From positions 1-64,000 of the forward strand of contig CACGMR010000001.1 of the NCBI GenBank assembly GCA_902574215.1: a DNA stretch of 64,000 nucleotides, in the 5' to 3' direction. Origin of the DNA: an uncultured Pelagibacteraceae bacterium (GTDB taxonomy: Bacteria; Pseudomonadota; Alphaproteobacteria; Pelagibacterales; Pelagibacteraceae). Shown here in pieces: positions 10,292 to 20,111 of the stretch. Made by a program: the position numbers and the translations under genes. Position 1 is the stretch's first letter, and each line of letters starts with the position of its first letter. The notes beneath the pieces were generated by a model. That model was not told the origin of the DNA, made no database searches, and saw nothing but the letters and a program-made list of their open reading frames with translations.

Positions 10292-10882
10292 TTATTTAAG
10301 AGACCATTTAATAGCATCTTCCATTCTATCATCTCCCCAAAAGAGTTCATTTTTTACAATAAAAGATGGACTGCCAAATATTTTATTTTCACGAGCTGAG
10401 TTTGTGTTTTCATTATATTTTGTTTCTATATCTGATGATTTTGCTTCAGAGATGATTTCATCTTTATCAAGTTTTAATTCTGAGCAAACTTCCGAGATAC
10501 TTGGCTCGATGGCTGGTTCCTTACCTTCTTGAAACCATTTTTTATAAGTTAGAATAACAAATTTTTCTCCCCAACCTTTTTCAAAACCAAGGATTGCAAT
10601 TTGGTTTGCTAAATCAAATTCTGATAATGGATAGGGAACTGGCGTTTTAGCAAAAAAACCATAACCTTCAGCTCTTCTTTCAATATCTCTCCACATGTAA
10701 TTAACTTTATTCATTTTATCCTTTGGAAATGGGATATTGTTCATTTCTTTCATGATTGCTCTTACTGAAAAAGGTTTCCAGTTAAATTTTACTTGATGTT
10801 GTTTTTCAACATCAAGTATTCTAGTTACGGATAGATAGGTATATGTGCTTCCTATCGAAAAATAAAAATCAATTTCACTCAC
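10292..10882 (-). CDS. 2-hydroxychromene-2-carboxylate isomerase / DsbA-family oxidoreductase
   Basis: DFYFSIGSTYTYLSVTR, FNWKPFSVRAIMKE, GSPSFIVKNELFWGDDRM. Confidence 0.82.
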   Translation of the reverse strand: MSEIDFYFSIGSTYTYLSVTRILDVEKQHQVKFNWKPFSVRAIMKEMNNIPFPKDKMNKVNYMWRDIERRAEGYGFFAKTPVPYPLSEFDLANQIAILGFEKGWGEKFVILTYKKWFQEGKEPAIEPSISEVCSELKLDKDEIISEAKSSDIETKYNENTNSARENKIFGSPSFIVKNELFWGDDRMEDAIKWSLK

Positions 10883-11203
10883 TTATTTTGGTATTGGTGT
10901 AGCACCAGTTTCTAAACTAACAATTTTTCCATTGTCATATTTATAAACTGCCATTACCGCCTCAACATTACCATCATTAAATGTTACAAACGCATGATGA
11001 ATACCGACTTCGTCATTTTCATAAACAATTCTAACCTTATCTTGATTAATATCACCACTCATCGCCCATTTGATAACATCACTTTTGGTTAAAACATTTC
11101 CTGACTTGTGCATTGTGAATTTAAAATCGTCATGCAAAAGTTCATTCATGGCAGCTTCATCTTTATTTTTTAATGCAGCACTATATTTCTCTAATATAGA
11201 CAT
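10883..11203 (-). CDS. SnoaL/NTF2-like small protein
   Basis: YSAALKNKDEAAMNELLHDDFKFTMHKSG pattern. Confidence 0.65.
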   Translation of the reverse strand: MSILEKYSAALKNKDEAAMNELLHDDFKFTMHKSGNVLTKSDVIKWAMSGDINQDKVRIVYENDEVGIHHAFVTFNDGNVEAVMAVYKYDNGKIVSLETGATPIPK

Positions 11204-11214
11204 GTTATTCCTTT

Positions 11215-11499
11215 CTATTTAACCTTAGTTAAATCATATATTGAGTAACTGTCTAACACTTCATCCATTATTGGTTTTGATACCTCGGTACCTTCTATAA
11301 ACTTATGAAGTGCAGCTTCATCAGTACAAAATATTTTAAACATTACAGTACTTTTGTCTGGAGTTACAGTTCCAATTGTTTTTTCAACCACTGCAACTTT
11401 TGCTCTTTCAGCAAGTCCTTCAGGAGATTGCATAAATCCCATGAATTTTTCAAAAGTACCCTCTTTTAACTTTGCAACTACTAACATTTCTTTTTCCAT
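11215..11499 (-). CDS. Short protein of unknown function
   Basis: 94 aa ORF, SD-like tract upstream, tight spacing with neighbours. Confidence 0.6.
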   Translation of the reverse strand: MEKEMLVVAKLKEGTFEKFMGFMQSPEGLAERAKVAVVEKTIGTVTPDKSTVMFKIFCTDEAALHKFIEGTEVSKPIMDEVLDSYSIYDLTKVK

Positions 11500-11518
11500 T
11501 TTTTCTCCTTTTTTTTTA

Positions 11519-11893
11519 TTAATATAGAGTTTGAACTACCTTTTTAACTCTATCTTCTCCATTAGGTATTGTTGAATTTACAAAGTCATGACATGCATTA
11601 GTTTCAGCCTCGTCAAATTTAGAGCCATAATGCTTATCCACAGCTTTGTTTACGCCTTCATCCCATTCCTTTTCAGGAATTCCTACTTCTAAAGCATAAG
11701 CTTTTAAAACTTTTACTGATGCCATAGATTTTTCTTTCATACTGTATTCAAATGTTTCACCTGAAGGTAAGAAATAGTTAGCCATGTAAATACCACTGCA
11801 TTCCCAAGCTCTATTTTTATCACTATCATTCATATCTGCATATGTAGATGTTAGAAATAAAACACTGAATAAAGTTATTATTATATTTTTCAT
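11519..11893 (-). CDS. Secreted protein of unknown function
   Basis: N-terminal signal peptide MKNIIITLFSVLFLTSTYA; conserved Cys residues. Confidence 0.6.
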   Translation of the reverse strand: MKNIIITLFSVLFLTSTYADMNDSDKNRAWECSGIYMANYFLPSGETFEYSMKEKSMASVKVLKAYALEVGIPEKEWDEGVNKAVDKHYGSKFDEAETNACHDFVNSTIPNGEDRVKKVVQTLY

Positions 11894-11902
11894 ATTATTT
11901 TC

Positions 11903-12391
11903 CTATTTTTTTAATGTATAAGTGCCCCTGTAATAATTCGTTGCATGAATTTTACCTTCCTGAGCAGGCTTAATTTGTGTATAACCTGTAGTTCCACTGC
12001 ATTCGATACCTTCGTATCTACCTGTACCACTGATACATTTAAAAGTACCTTCCATTGAGTAACCTAATTTTATTTCATAATAAATTATTGCTGTGTCACC
12101 ATTTATAAACATTATTTTGCAGTGACCCATTTCAAAACCTTTACCTGGAATAGTTCCTGCACCTATACAATGATGTGATGAATTATCACCAAACGAAGTA
12201 CCTTCAATTGCATTAAATCCACTTAGACCTTCATATGTAAAAGTCATGATGTTACCTTTTTCATCTACAATAGCTTTAGCATCGCCAACAAAAAAACCAG
12301 CAAGACTAATTTTTCCACTATGACCATCTGCAAATGATATTGAAGGCATTGACATTAATGTAAAAATTAATGCTAGTATTATTTTCCTCAT
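11903..12391 (-). CDS. Secreted protein of unknown function
   Basis: Signal peptide MRKIILALIFTLMSMPSISFA; Gly-rich beta pattern with several Cys. Confidence 0.6.
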   Translation of the reverse strand: MRKIILALIFTLMSMPSISFADGHSGKISLAGFFVGDAKAIVDEKGNIMTFTYEGLSGFNAIEGTSFGDNSSHHCIGAGTIPGKGFEMGHCKIMFINGDTAIIYYEIKLGYSMEGTFKCISGTGRYEGIECSGTTGYTQIKPAQEGKIHATNYYRGTYTLKK

Positions 12392-12550
12392 AATATTCCT
12401 TTCCGAATAGTTGAACCGTAACCTAAGACTGTTACATTTTTATTGTGGAGTCTCTTGTGTTTATATCGCGCGACAGATATGCAGTTTTAGCCTGTAAAAA
12501 TCGTTGAATTAATTGTTTTATTTAATTTTAATTTTTGATAACGTTTTAAT

Positions 12551-12967
12551 ATGATCGAAAAATTTAATGGAATTTTTTATTTAATTGTATTTTTAGTACA
12601 TTTTGTAATTTTTGCTGTTTATGCATATCAGACTGTTTTTGCTACAAAAAAATTTTTAGATAAATTCGGCATCGACGATACTGGTGCTGGAATGACAAGA
12701 TTTTTCGGATCATTATTTATTGGAGCTGTGGCTATGGCTATATGGGTTGGGTTCATAAGAACCGATGGGCTTCAAGGAACATGGGCTTTTTTTAATTTAG
12801 TATTTTTACAAAACCTTTCAGCTTTTTGTGTAGGAATTTATACAATTAAAATAAATAAATTAGGCCATACTCCACAAACATCTAATGAAGGAATTATTGC
12901 ACCCGGTATTTTAACTCTCTTAAGTGCAATACTTTGTTACGGCTTAGCCGATAAAATTTATATCTAA
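12551..12967 (+). CDS. Integral membrane protein of unknown function
   Basis: ~138 aa, four hydrophobic segments. Confidence 0.6.
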   Translation: MIEKFNGIFYLIVFLVHFVIFAVYAYQTVFATKKFLDKFGIDDTGAGMTRFFGSLFIGAVAMAIWVGFIRTDGLQGTWAFFNLVFLQNLSAFCVGIYTIKINKLGHTPQTSNEGIIAPGILTLLSAILCYGLADKIYI

Positions 12968-13965
12968 AACCAATTAGGTATTGGTAGACCTTTTTCTTCT
13001 AGGAATTTTTTATTGAACATTTTAGTTGCGTATTTGTCACTTCTATCACAAAGAATTGTTACAATAGTTTTACCAGGCCCTAATTCTTTACCCATTCTTA
13101 TTGCTCCAGCGATATTGATACCACAACTAGTACCTAGGCTTAGACCTTCATTTTGAATTAAATCATAAAGTATAGGTAATGCTTCATGATCATCAATTGA
13201 ATAGGCATCGTCAATCTTAGCCTCACCAAAGTTAGCTGTTACCCTGCTTGAACCAATTCCTTCAGTAATTGATCCACCTTCTGACTTTAGTTCGCCATTC
13301 TTTATATAATTATAAAGAGCTGAACCTTTTGGATCAGATAGATAAATTTTTATATTTTTGTTTTTTTCTTTAAGAGCATTGCTTACACCTGAAATAGTTC
13401 CTCCAGTTCCAGAAGAACATACAAACCCATCAACTTTACCTTCAGTTTGTTCCCATATTTCTTGTCCTGTTCCTTCGTAATGACCTTTGGCATTTGCTGT
13501 GTTATCAAACTGGTTAGCCCAAATTACACCGTTATTATTTGTTGGTCTTAATTCATCTGCGAGTCTCGCTGCAACTTTAACGAAATTGTTATCATCTTTA
13601 TAAGGTTTTGGTGGCACCAATCTTAGTTCAGCTCCAAGATTTCTAAGTAGATCTTTCTTCTCTTGGGTTTGATTATCGTTCATTACAATGATTGTTTTAT
13701 AACCTAAGGAATTTCCTAATAGACCCAAACCAATTCCAGTGTTACCTGCTGTTCCTTCGACAACGGTTCCACCTTTAGTAATTAATTTTTTTTCTTGAGC
13801 GTCTTTAATTAAAGCAAGTGCAGCTCTATCTTTAACTGATCCACCTGGATTTAAAAATTCTGCTTTTCCATAAATATTACATCCAGTAATTTCTGATGCT
13901 GCTCTTAATTTAATTAATGGGGTGTTTCCTATTCCTGAAATAAAATCGTTTTGTGTTTTATTCAT
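12964..13965 (-). CDS. cysK: Cysteine synthase A / PLP-dependent O-acetylserine sulfhydrylase
   Basis: Start placed at [20 protein letters not shown] (ATG 13965); [29 protein letters not shown]; the ORF track extends it artificially to 14052. Confidence 0.9.
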   Translation of the reverse strand: MNKTQNDFISGIGNTPLIKLRAASEITGCNIYGKAEFLNPGGSVKDRAALALIKDAQEKKLITKGGTVVEGTAGNTGIGLGLLGNSLGYKTIIVMNDNQTQEKKDLLRNLGAELRLVPPKPYKDDNNFVKVAARLADELRPTNNNGVIWANQFDNTANAKGHYEGTGQEIWEQTEGKVDGFVCSSGTGGTISGVSNALKEKNKNIKIYLSDPKGSALYNYIKNGELKSEGGSITEGIGSSRVTANFGEAKIDDAYSIDDHEALPILYDLIQNEGLSLGTSCGINIAGAIRMGKELGPGKTIVTILCDRSDKYATKMFNKKFLEEKGLPIPNWF

Positions 13966-14542
13966 TATCTGATTTTTTATCACTGTCAGGTGTAATTCCA
14001 TAAGGTTTAAATTCACTATCAGCAATACCAACACTTCTTGCTGGAATTCCAACCATTACAGTATTTTCTGCAACGTCCTTAGTTATAACTGCATTTGCTC
14101 CAATTCTTGCACCTTTGCCAACTATAACGGGACCTAATACTTGTGCACCTGAACCAATTACTACATCTTCTTTTATTGTAGGATGTCTTTTTATATTACG
14201 TTGATCATTTGAATTTATACTAGGTGCAATTCCACCTAATGTAACCATATGGTAAATAGTTACATTATCACCAATGTCAGATGTTTCCCCAATCACAACT
14301 CCCATACCATGATCGATAAATAAATTTTTTCCAATTTTTGCATTTGGATGAATTTCAATACCAGTTAAAAATCTTGAAAATTGAGAAATGATTCTTGCAA
14401 TTAAATGAAATTTTGCTGTACTAAAAAAATTAGCTATTCTATGAAAGAATACTGCTTTTACTCCTGGGTAAGTTAATATTAAACTTAATTTAGATTTTGC
14501 CGCAGGATCTCTATCAATTATTGATTGTAAAAAATCGCTCAT
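13958..14542 (-). CDS. cysE: Serine O-acetyltransferase
   Basis: Left-handed beta-helix hexapeptides: [29 protein letters not shown]; overlaps cysK by 8 nt. Confidence 0.9.
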   Translation of the reverse strand: MSDFLQSIIDRDPAAKSKLSLILTYPGVKAVFFHRIANFFSTAKFHLIARIISQFSRFLTGIEIHPNAKIGKNLFIDHGMGVVIGETSDIGDNVTIYHMVTLGGIAPSINSNDQRNIKRHPTIKEDVVIGSGAQVLGPVIVGKGARIGANAVITKDVAENTVMVGIPARSVGIADSEFKPYGITPDSDKKSDNE

Positions 14543-14617
14543 TATTATTCTTTTTTTGATTTTGTGTTAAAAACAGGCTTTATATAGTGATTAATTTATT
14601 ATATTAAAGGCTTTATT

Positions 14618-15028
14618 ATGTACAAAAATACTAATTGTTTTCATTTAGCAATACCTTGTGGTGATTTAGAAGTAGCAAAGAAATTTTATAGCGAAACTCT
14701 AGGATGTAGATTAGATAATTCTGCACAAGAATGGGCTGACGTTGATTTTTGGGGTAATGAACTTACTCTTCATAAAAGTGAACACAAACTAGACAATGAA
14801 AGACATGATGTGGATATGGGCAATGTATCAGTTCCACATTTTGGAGTTCATTTATCTAGAAAAGATTTTGATGCTCTTAAGCAAAGATTAAAAGATAGTG
14901 GTACTAAATATTACGATGAACCTTATCTTAGATTCAAAGGCACCAAGTATGAGCAAGAAACATTCTTCGTAAAAGATCCTAATGAAAATATTTTAGAAAT
15001 AAAAACTCTTACTTCAAATCCAGATTAG
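14618..15028 (+). CDS. VOC/glyoxalase family protein
   Basis: NCFHLAIPCGDLEVAKKFYSETLGC; FFVKDPNENILEIKTL. Confidence 0.85.
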   Translation: MYKNTNCFHLAIPCGDLEVAKKFYSETLGCRLDNSAQEWADVDFWGNELTLHKSEHKLDNERHDVDMGNVSVPHFGVHLSRKDFDALKQRLKDSGTKYYDEPYLRFKGTKYEQETFFVKDPNENILEIKTLTSNPD

Positions 15029-15136
15029 TTCTTTATAATAATTCTAATATATACTGCAATAATTACACATCAATTTTCTTTGACTCGCTATCTCAATTCG
15101 CGTTAAGCTTTATTTTTAAATTTAAAAGGAGATAAT

Positions 15137-16099
15137 ATGAGAATAATTAAAACTACACTTGTAGCTGGATTAATCTCAGTTTTAACAATGTTCTCTGCAC
15201 AAGCAGAAAAAGTTAAAATTGGAGATCCAGGCTGGACAGGTGCTACAGCTATTGCAAATTTATTAGCAGCAGTTGTTACAGATAAAATGGGTGGAGAGGC
15301 TGAGCTTGTTCCTGGAAACAACACAGCAATTTACGCAGCAATTGATAGAGGTAAGGGTGAAATCGATGTTCATCCTGATATTTGGTTACCAAACCAAGAA
15401 GCTTATACAAATGATTTAGTTCCAAAAGGAACTTTAAAATTAAGTAGTAAGCCTTATGAAGGAAACCAAGGTTATTGTGTTTCTCAACAGTTTGCTAAAA
15501 AAATGAACATCACAGCAATTGAAGACTTAGCAAGACCTGAAGTTGTTAAAGCTATGGATAGCGATGGCAATGGAAAAGGTGAGTTTTGGATTGGTGCTGA
15601 TGGTTGGGCTTCTGCAAATGTGAACCAAGTTAAATTAAGAGACTATGGTTTATATGATGCTGGTATTGAAGCAGTTAGAGCTGCTGAAGCAGTTAAAAAT
15701 GCAAGAGTACTAGACTCAATCAAAAAAGGTGAAGGTTATGCATTCTATTGTTACAAACCTCATGCAATTTGGGGAATGGCTGACGTAGTGATGTTAACAG
15801 AACCAAAATATGATCCTGCAAAATATAAAATGATTCAACCTAAAGCAGATGCTGACTGGTACAAGAAATCTTATGTTGCATCAAAAGATGCTCTTAAGCA
15901 AATCCAAATCGGTTGGGCTACTTCTTTAGAGAGTCAATCACCAGCGATTGTAGAATTCTTTAAGAATTTTCAATTAACAGCTGATGATGTTTCTGCGATG
16001 GCTTATTCAGTTTCAGTTGAGAAAAAAGATCCAGCTGATGTAGCAAGAGCATGGATGGAAGCAAATAAATCAACTGTAGACGGTTGGTTAGGATTATAA
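15137..16099 (+). CDS. proX: Glycine betaine/proline-type ABC transporter substrate-binding protein
   Basis: Signal peptide; GDPGWTGATAIANLL, ClA-type OpuAC fold motifs (DVHPDIWLPNQ, WATSLESQSPAIVEFF). Confidence 0.85.
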   Translation: MRIIKTTLVAGLISVLTMFSAQAEKVKIGDPGWTGATAIANLLAAVVTDKMGGEAELVPGNNTAIYAAIDRGKGEIDVHPDIWLPNQEAYTNDLVPKGTLKLSSKPYEGNQGYCVSQQFAKKMNITAIEDLARPEVVKAMDSDGNGKGEFWIGADGWASANVNQVKLRDYGLYDAGIEAVRAAEAVKNARVLDSIKKGEGYAFYCYKPHAIWGMADVVMLTEPKYDPAKYKMIQPKADADWYKKSYVASKDALKQIQIGWATSLESQSPAIVEFFKNFQLTADDVSAMAYSVSVEKKDPADVARAWMEANKSTVDGWLGL

Positions 16100-16113
16100 T
16101 CTAAATTAAATTT

Positions 16114-16142
16114 ATACTCGGCAGTTTAAGATTGCCGAGTAT
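16114..16142 (+). promoter_or_regulatory. Intergenic hairpin between substrate-binding protein and ATPase genes
   Basis: Perfect 10-bp inverted repeat ATACTCGGCA / TGCCGAGTAT with 9-nt loop. Confidence 0.8.
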
Positions 16143-16165
16143 ATTTTCCTATAATAAAAAACAAA

Positions 16166-17227
16166 ATGGATTCATCGAGTTCAGCAATAAAAATTGAAAA
16201 TGTTTGGAAAGTATTTGGTAATACTTCGCTCGAAGCATTAGATGCAATTCAAAATAAAGGAATTTCAAAAACAGAAGCTTTAGAAGAATACAATTCAGTT
16301 ATTGGTGTCTCTGATGTTTCATTTGATGTTAATCAAGGTGAAATATTTTGTGTAATGGGTCTTTCTGGTAGTGGAAAATCTACATTAGTTAGACATATAA
16401 ATAGACTTTTAGAACCTACATCGGGAAAGATTTTGATAAATGGCCAAGATGTAATGCAGCTTGATCGTGATCATTTACAAGAACTAAGAAATAAAAAGAT
16501 AGGCATGGTTTTTCAAAACTTTGCACTTATGCCTCATAGATCAGTAGTAGATAATATTGCAATGCCCCTTGAAATTAGAGGTGTAAGTAAAAATGATCGT
16601 TTAGATGCAGCTAATAAAATTTTAGAAATAGTTGAATTACAAGGTTGGGGTAACAAATTTGCTCATGAATTATCAGGAGGTATGCAGCAAAGAGTAGGAC
16701 TTGCAAGAGCATTAGCTGCAGACCCAGAATTTCTTTTAATGGACGAACCTTTTAGTGCATTAGATCCACTAATTAGAAGACAGCTTCAATCAGAATTTAT
16801 TAAACTTTCAAAACAGATGAAAAAGACAACAGTTTTTATAACTCATGATTTAGATGAGGCGGTCAGAGTAGGACATAGAATTGCTATTATGAGAGATGGA
16901 AAAGTTATTCAAATTGGAACCCCAGAACAAATTGTAGTTAATCCAGCTGATGAATATGTCGCAGATTTTGTTAAAGGAATTTCAAGACTTAAAGTTGTTC
17001 AAGCAAAAACAATTATGCAAACAGTTGAAAGTTATGAAAGCACTAACGGAAAACTAGAAGAAAATTTACAAAGTGTAGATGAGCATGAATTATTAAGTAA
17101 ATTAATTGAAGTTTCAAAATCGAAAGATAAACCATTAGTTGTTAAAAATAATGAGCAGAAAAATATTGGAGTTATTACACAATCAGATCTTTTAAAAGCA
17201 GTAATAGAGGGTGGTGATGGAGAATAA
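16166..17227 (+). CDS. proV: Glycine betaine/proline-type ABC transporter ATPase with CBS region
   Basis: GLSGSGKSTLVRHINRLLEPTSG, LSGGMQQRVGLARALA, DEPFSALDPLIRR. Confidence 0.9.
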   Translation: MDSSSSAIKIENVWKVFGNTSLEALDAIQNKGISKTEALEEYNSVIGVSDVSFDVNQGEIFCVMGLSGSGKSTLVRHINRLLEPTSGKILINGQDVMQLDRDHLQELRNKKIGMVFQNFALMPHRSVVDNIAMPLEIRGVSKNDRLDAANKILEIVELQGWGNKFAHELSGGMQQRVGLARALAADPEFLLMDEPFSALDPLIRRQLQSEFIKLSKQMKKTTVFITHDLDEAVRVGHRIAIMRDGKVIQIGTPEQIVVNPADEYVADFVKGISRLKVVQAKTIMQTVESYESTNGKLEENLQSVDEHELLSKLIEVSKSKDKPLVVKNNEQKNIGVITQSDLLKAVIEGGDGE

Positions 17228-18722
17228 ACAAATTAATAACCCTACTAGATCTGAGTTAATAACTGACTTTGTTAAATCAAATCCAGAATATTACATCAAA
17301 GAGTTTCAAAAAATTGGAAGCAAACCTTCATTTTCTTTTTCATTTAATTTATATGCAGGAATTTTAGGTCCAATTTGGTTTGGTATGAGAAATATATGGA
17401 ATTGGGCATTAGCTTTTTTAATAATTGAAACATTTTCAGTTGTTCAAATTATAAGAGGTTTATTTGGAAATATTACTAAAGATGCTGTTGAAAAAATAAA
17501 ACAAGTTGAATCTACAATTGCATTTAGAAATAAACAGTTAGAAGCAGCCATTAGCAACAATCCAGATAAAGTCGATGTTTATAAACGTAACATTAAATCC
17601 TTAGAAGATGCAATGCAGGGATATATTGATGAAGTTTCAAGAATTGAAGCTTCTGCAATTTGGATAACTATTTTTGGTATTGCTTTATTAATTTCAATTA
17701 AAATAGTTCAAGGGATTTTAGCTAATTCTATTTTAGAAAAAAGATATTCAGAATGGTTATCAGACAAAACAATAAGACCAGGAATGCAAACTAAGAACTT
17801 TATCTCAAGTACAATTTTTGCAGCAGTGATTATGTTTTTCTCTGTGGTGCATTATAGTTTTCCTGGTGTTATTACTATAATGGATGATTTTCCAACTCAT
17901 CCAGACATTAGATTAACCTCAATTAAATGGGTGGAAACTATTTTTGATTACGCAGTTTTAAAAGGAGATGCATTATTTACAGCAATCACAATTGGTATTA
18001 GATCAGTACTAGATTTCTTAGAATTACTATTTGTAAAAACTCCGTGGATAGTGATCATTACAACTATAGTAACTTTAACAGGTTTAGCTGCAGGCCCAAG
18101 AGCTGCAATTTATTCAGCAGGATTTTTATGTTACATGGGATTTTTAGGCTTTTGGGTAAAAGCAATGACTACCTTAGCTCTTCTAGGAACAGCTGCTGTA
18201 CTAAGTATTGTAATTGGAATTCCACTTGGAATTTTCTGTGCAAGACGTCAAAGATTTTATTCAATGATAAGACCAATAATGGATTTTATGCAAACTATGC
18301 CAGCTTTTGTATTTATGATTCCAGTAATTGCATTCTTTGGAACAGGAAAAGTTGCTGCAGTAATTATTACAATGATTTTTGGAGGGACACCTGTAGTTAG
18401 ATTAACAGTTCTTGGATTAAGAGGTGTGCCTGAAACAATTAGAGAAGCTGCAATCGCTTATGGCGCATCTAAATGGTATCTATTAAGAAAAGTGGATTTA
18501 CCTTTAGCAACACCATCTATATTAGCAGGCGTAAATCAAACAGTGATGTTAAGTCTAGCAATGGTAGTAGTTGCATCTCTAATCGGTGCAAAAGGATTAG
18601 GACAAGATGTTTTAGAAGCACTTCAGTATGCTAATGTTGGACAAGGAATTTTAGCAGGTGTAGCAATTTTATTTGTTGCGTTAATTCTTGATAGAGTTGT
18701 TCAGGGCAAGAAAAGAGTTTAA
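17217..18722 (+). CDS. proW: Glycine betaine/proline-type ABC transporter permease with long N-terminal extension
   Basis: Core matches ProW (RPIMDFMQTMPAFVFMIPVIAFFGTGK, GVNQTVMLSLAMVVVASLIGAKGLG); ATG at 17217 overlaps proV. Confidence 0.88.
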   Translation: MENKQINNPTRSELITDFVKSNPEYYIKEFQKIGSKPSFSFSFNLYAGILGPIWFGMRNIWNWALAFLIIETFSVVQIIRGLFGNITKDAVEKIKQVESTIAFRNKQLEAAISNNPDKVDVYKRNIKSLEDAMQGYIDEVSRIEASAIWITIFGIALLISIKIVQGILANSILEKRYSEWLSDKTIRPGMQTKNFISSTIFAAVIMFFSVVHYSFPGVITIMDDFPTHPDIRLTSIKWVETIFDYAVLKGDALFTAITIGIRSVLDFLELLFVKTPWIVIITTIVTLTGLAAGPRAAIYSAGFLCYMGFLGFWVKAMTTLALLGTAAVLSIVIGIPLGIFCARRQRFYSMIRPIMDFMQTMPAFVFMIPVIAFFGTGKVAAVIITMIFGGTPVVRLTVLGLRGVPETIREAAIAYGASKWYLLRKVDLPLATPSILAGVNQTVMLSLAMVVVASLIGAKGLGQDVLEALQYANVGQGILAGVAILFVALILDRVVQGKKRV

Positions 18723-18731
18723 TTTGTCTTA

Positions 18732-19337
18732 ATGGAATATGCTTTATTAGGATTTTTTACAGGATTAAGTTTAATTTTAGCTATTGGTGCTCAAAATATT
18801 TTTGTTATTGAACAAGGTTTAAAAAAACAACATGTATTTCTTGTTTGTTTAATATGTTCAATATCTGACTTAATTTTAATATTTTTAGGTATCTTTCTTT
18901 TTCATTATTTTAATCAACTCTTTAATCAAACAATTGAATTAATATTAAATATACTTCTTATATTATTTTTATTGCACTTCATTTACTCAAAAATAAAAAC
19001 TCATTATTCAGATATAAATTTTAGTAATGATCTAACAAATATTTCAAGAATAAATATATTTATAAAAACTCTTGGATTTACATACTTAAATCCACATGTT
19101 TATTCAGACACAGTTTTTTTTCTTGGGAATTTTTCTAAAAATTATTTGATAAATCAAAAAATAGCTTTTGGGATAGGTGCAGCTATAGCTTCATTTTTAT
19201 TTTTTTTTGCTTTAGGTTATTTGTCAAAGTATTTATCTAAATATGCTAATAGTAAAAAAGTTTGGAGAGTTATTAATATATTTATTATAACTTTTATGAG
19301 TATTTTAGTTTTATATATAATTAAGGAAATACTATGA
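18732..19337 (+). CDS. LysE/ArgO family amino-acid exporter
   Basis: GFFTGLSLILAIGAQNIFVIEQGLKK; LNPHVYSDTVFFLG. Confidence 0.85.
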   Translation: MEYALLGFFTGLSLILAIGAQNIFVIEQGLKKQHVFLVCLICSISDLILIFLGIFLFHYFNQLFNQTIELILNILLILFLLHFIYSKIKTHYSDINFSNDLTNISRINIFIKTLGFTYLNPHVYSDTVFFLGNFSKNYLINQKIAFGIGAAIASFLFFFALGYLSKYLSKYANSKKVWRVINIFIITFMSILVLYIIKEIL

Positions 19338-20086
19338 GTGATATTTATGTAGACGATTTAGGAAAAGGGTTTCCATTTGTTTTTGTTCATGGATATCTTG
19401 GTTCGTCTGAAATGTGGTGTTTTCAAAAAAACTATTTCTCAAAAAATTATAGAGTTATAGCACCTGCTTTACCTGGATTTGGTGAAAGTTATAAAGCAAA
19501 ATCTTTAAACTCTATTAATGATATGGCGAAAAAAATAATAGAAATACTTAATCAAAAAAAAATTGATAAGTTTAATTTAATTGGTCATTCTATGGGGGGA
19601 ATGATTGTTCAAGAAATAACAAAAATTGTTGGTGATAGAGTAAATAAATTAATTTGTTTTGCTACAGGATCAATAGGAGATATTCCTGGTAGATTTGAAA
19701 CAATGGATGAAACAAGAGAAAAACTTAAAAAAGATGGAACAAAAATTTCGTTTTCAAGAGTTCCTCCAAAATGGTTTGTAAAAGGTGATAAAGATAAGAA
19801 TTATTTTTTATGTGAAAATGCAGTAACCAATGTTTCATTAGAAACAGCTGATAATGCTTTGGTTGCTATGAAAAATTGGAGAGGAATTGATAATTTAAAA
19901 AATATCAAAAATGAAACCTTAATTATTTGGGGAGATAAAGATATATCTTATAATTTTGACCAGGTTGATACATTGAATAAAAATATTAAAAATAGCCGTT
20001 TAGAAATCTTTAAAGGATGTTGTCACAATGTTCATTTAGAACAACCGGATAAATTTAATATTTTAATAAAAAATTTTTTAGATTAA
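19334..20086 (+). CDS. Alpha/beta hydrolase
   Basis: FVHGYLGSSEMW, LIGHSMGGMIVQE, GDKDISYNFDQ, CCHNVHLEQPDKF. Confidence 0.88.
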   Translation: MSDIYVDDLGKGFPFVFVHGYLGSSEMWCFQKNYFSKNYRVIAPALPGFGESYKAKSLNSINDMAKKIIEILNQKKIDKFNLIGHSMGGMIVQEITKIVGDRVNKLICFATGSIGDIPGRFETMDETREKLKKDGTKISFSRVPPKWFVKGDKDKNYFLCENAVTNVSLETADNALVAMKNWRGIDNLKNIKNETLIIWGDKDISYNFDQVDTLNKNIKNSRLEIFKGCCHNVHLEQPDKFNILIKNFLD

Positions 20087-20111
20087 TATTCTTGAAAATA
20101 TAGAGAATTAA

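Noticed and set aside
13966-14052. Extended N-terminus of cysK in the ORF track
   Set aside because: This stretch is an out-of-frame reading of the cysE 3' end; cysK begins at ATG 13965 with the conserved GNTPLIKL context.
18044-18400. 118-aa +strand ORF within proW in another frame
   Set aside because: Ser/Asn/Cys-rich frame-shadow of a conserved permease core.
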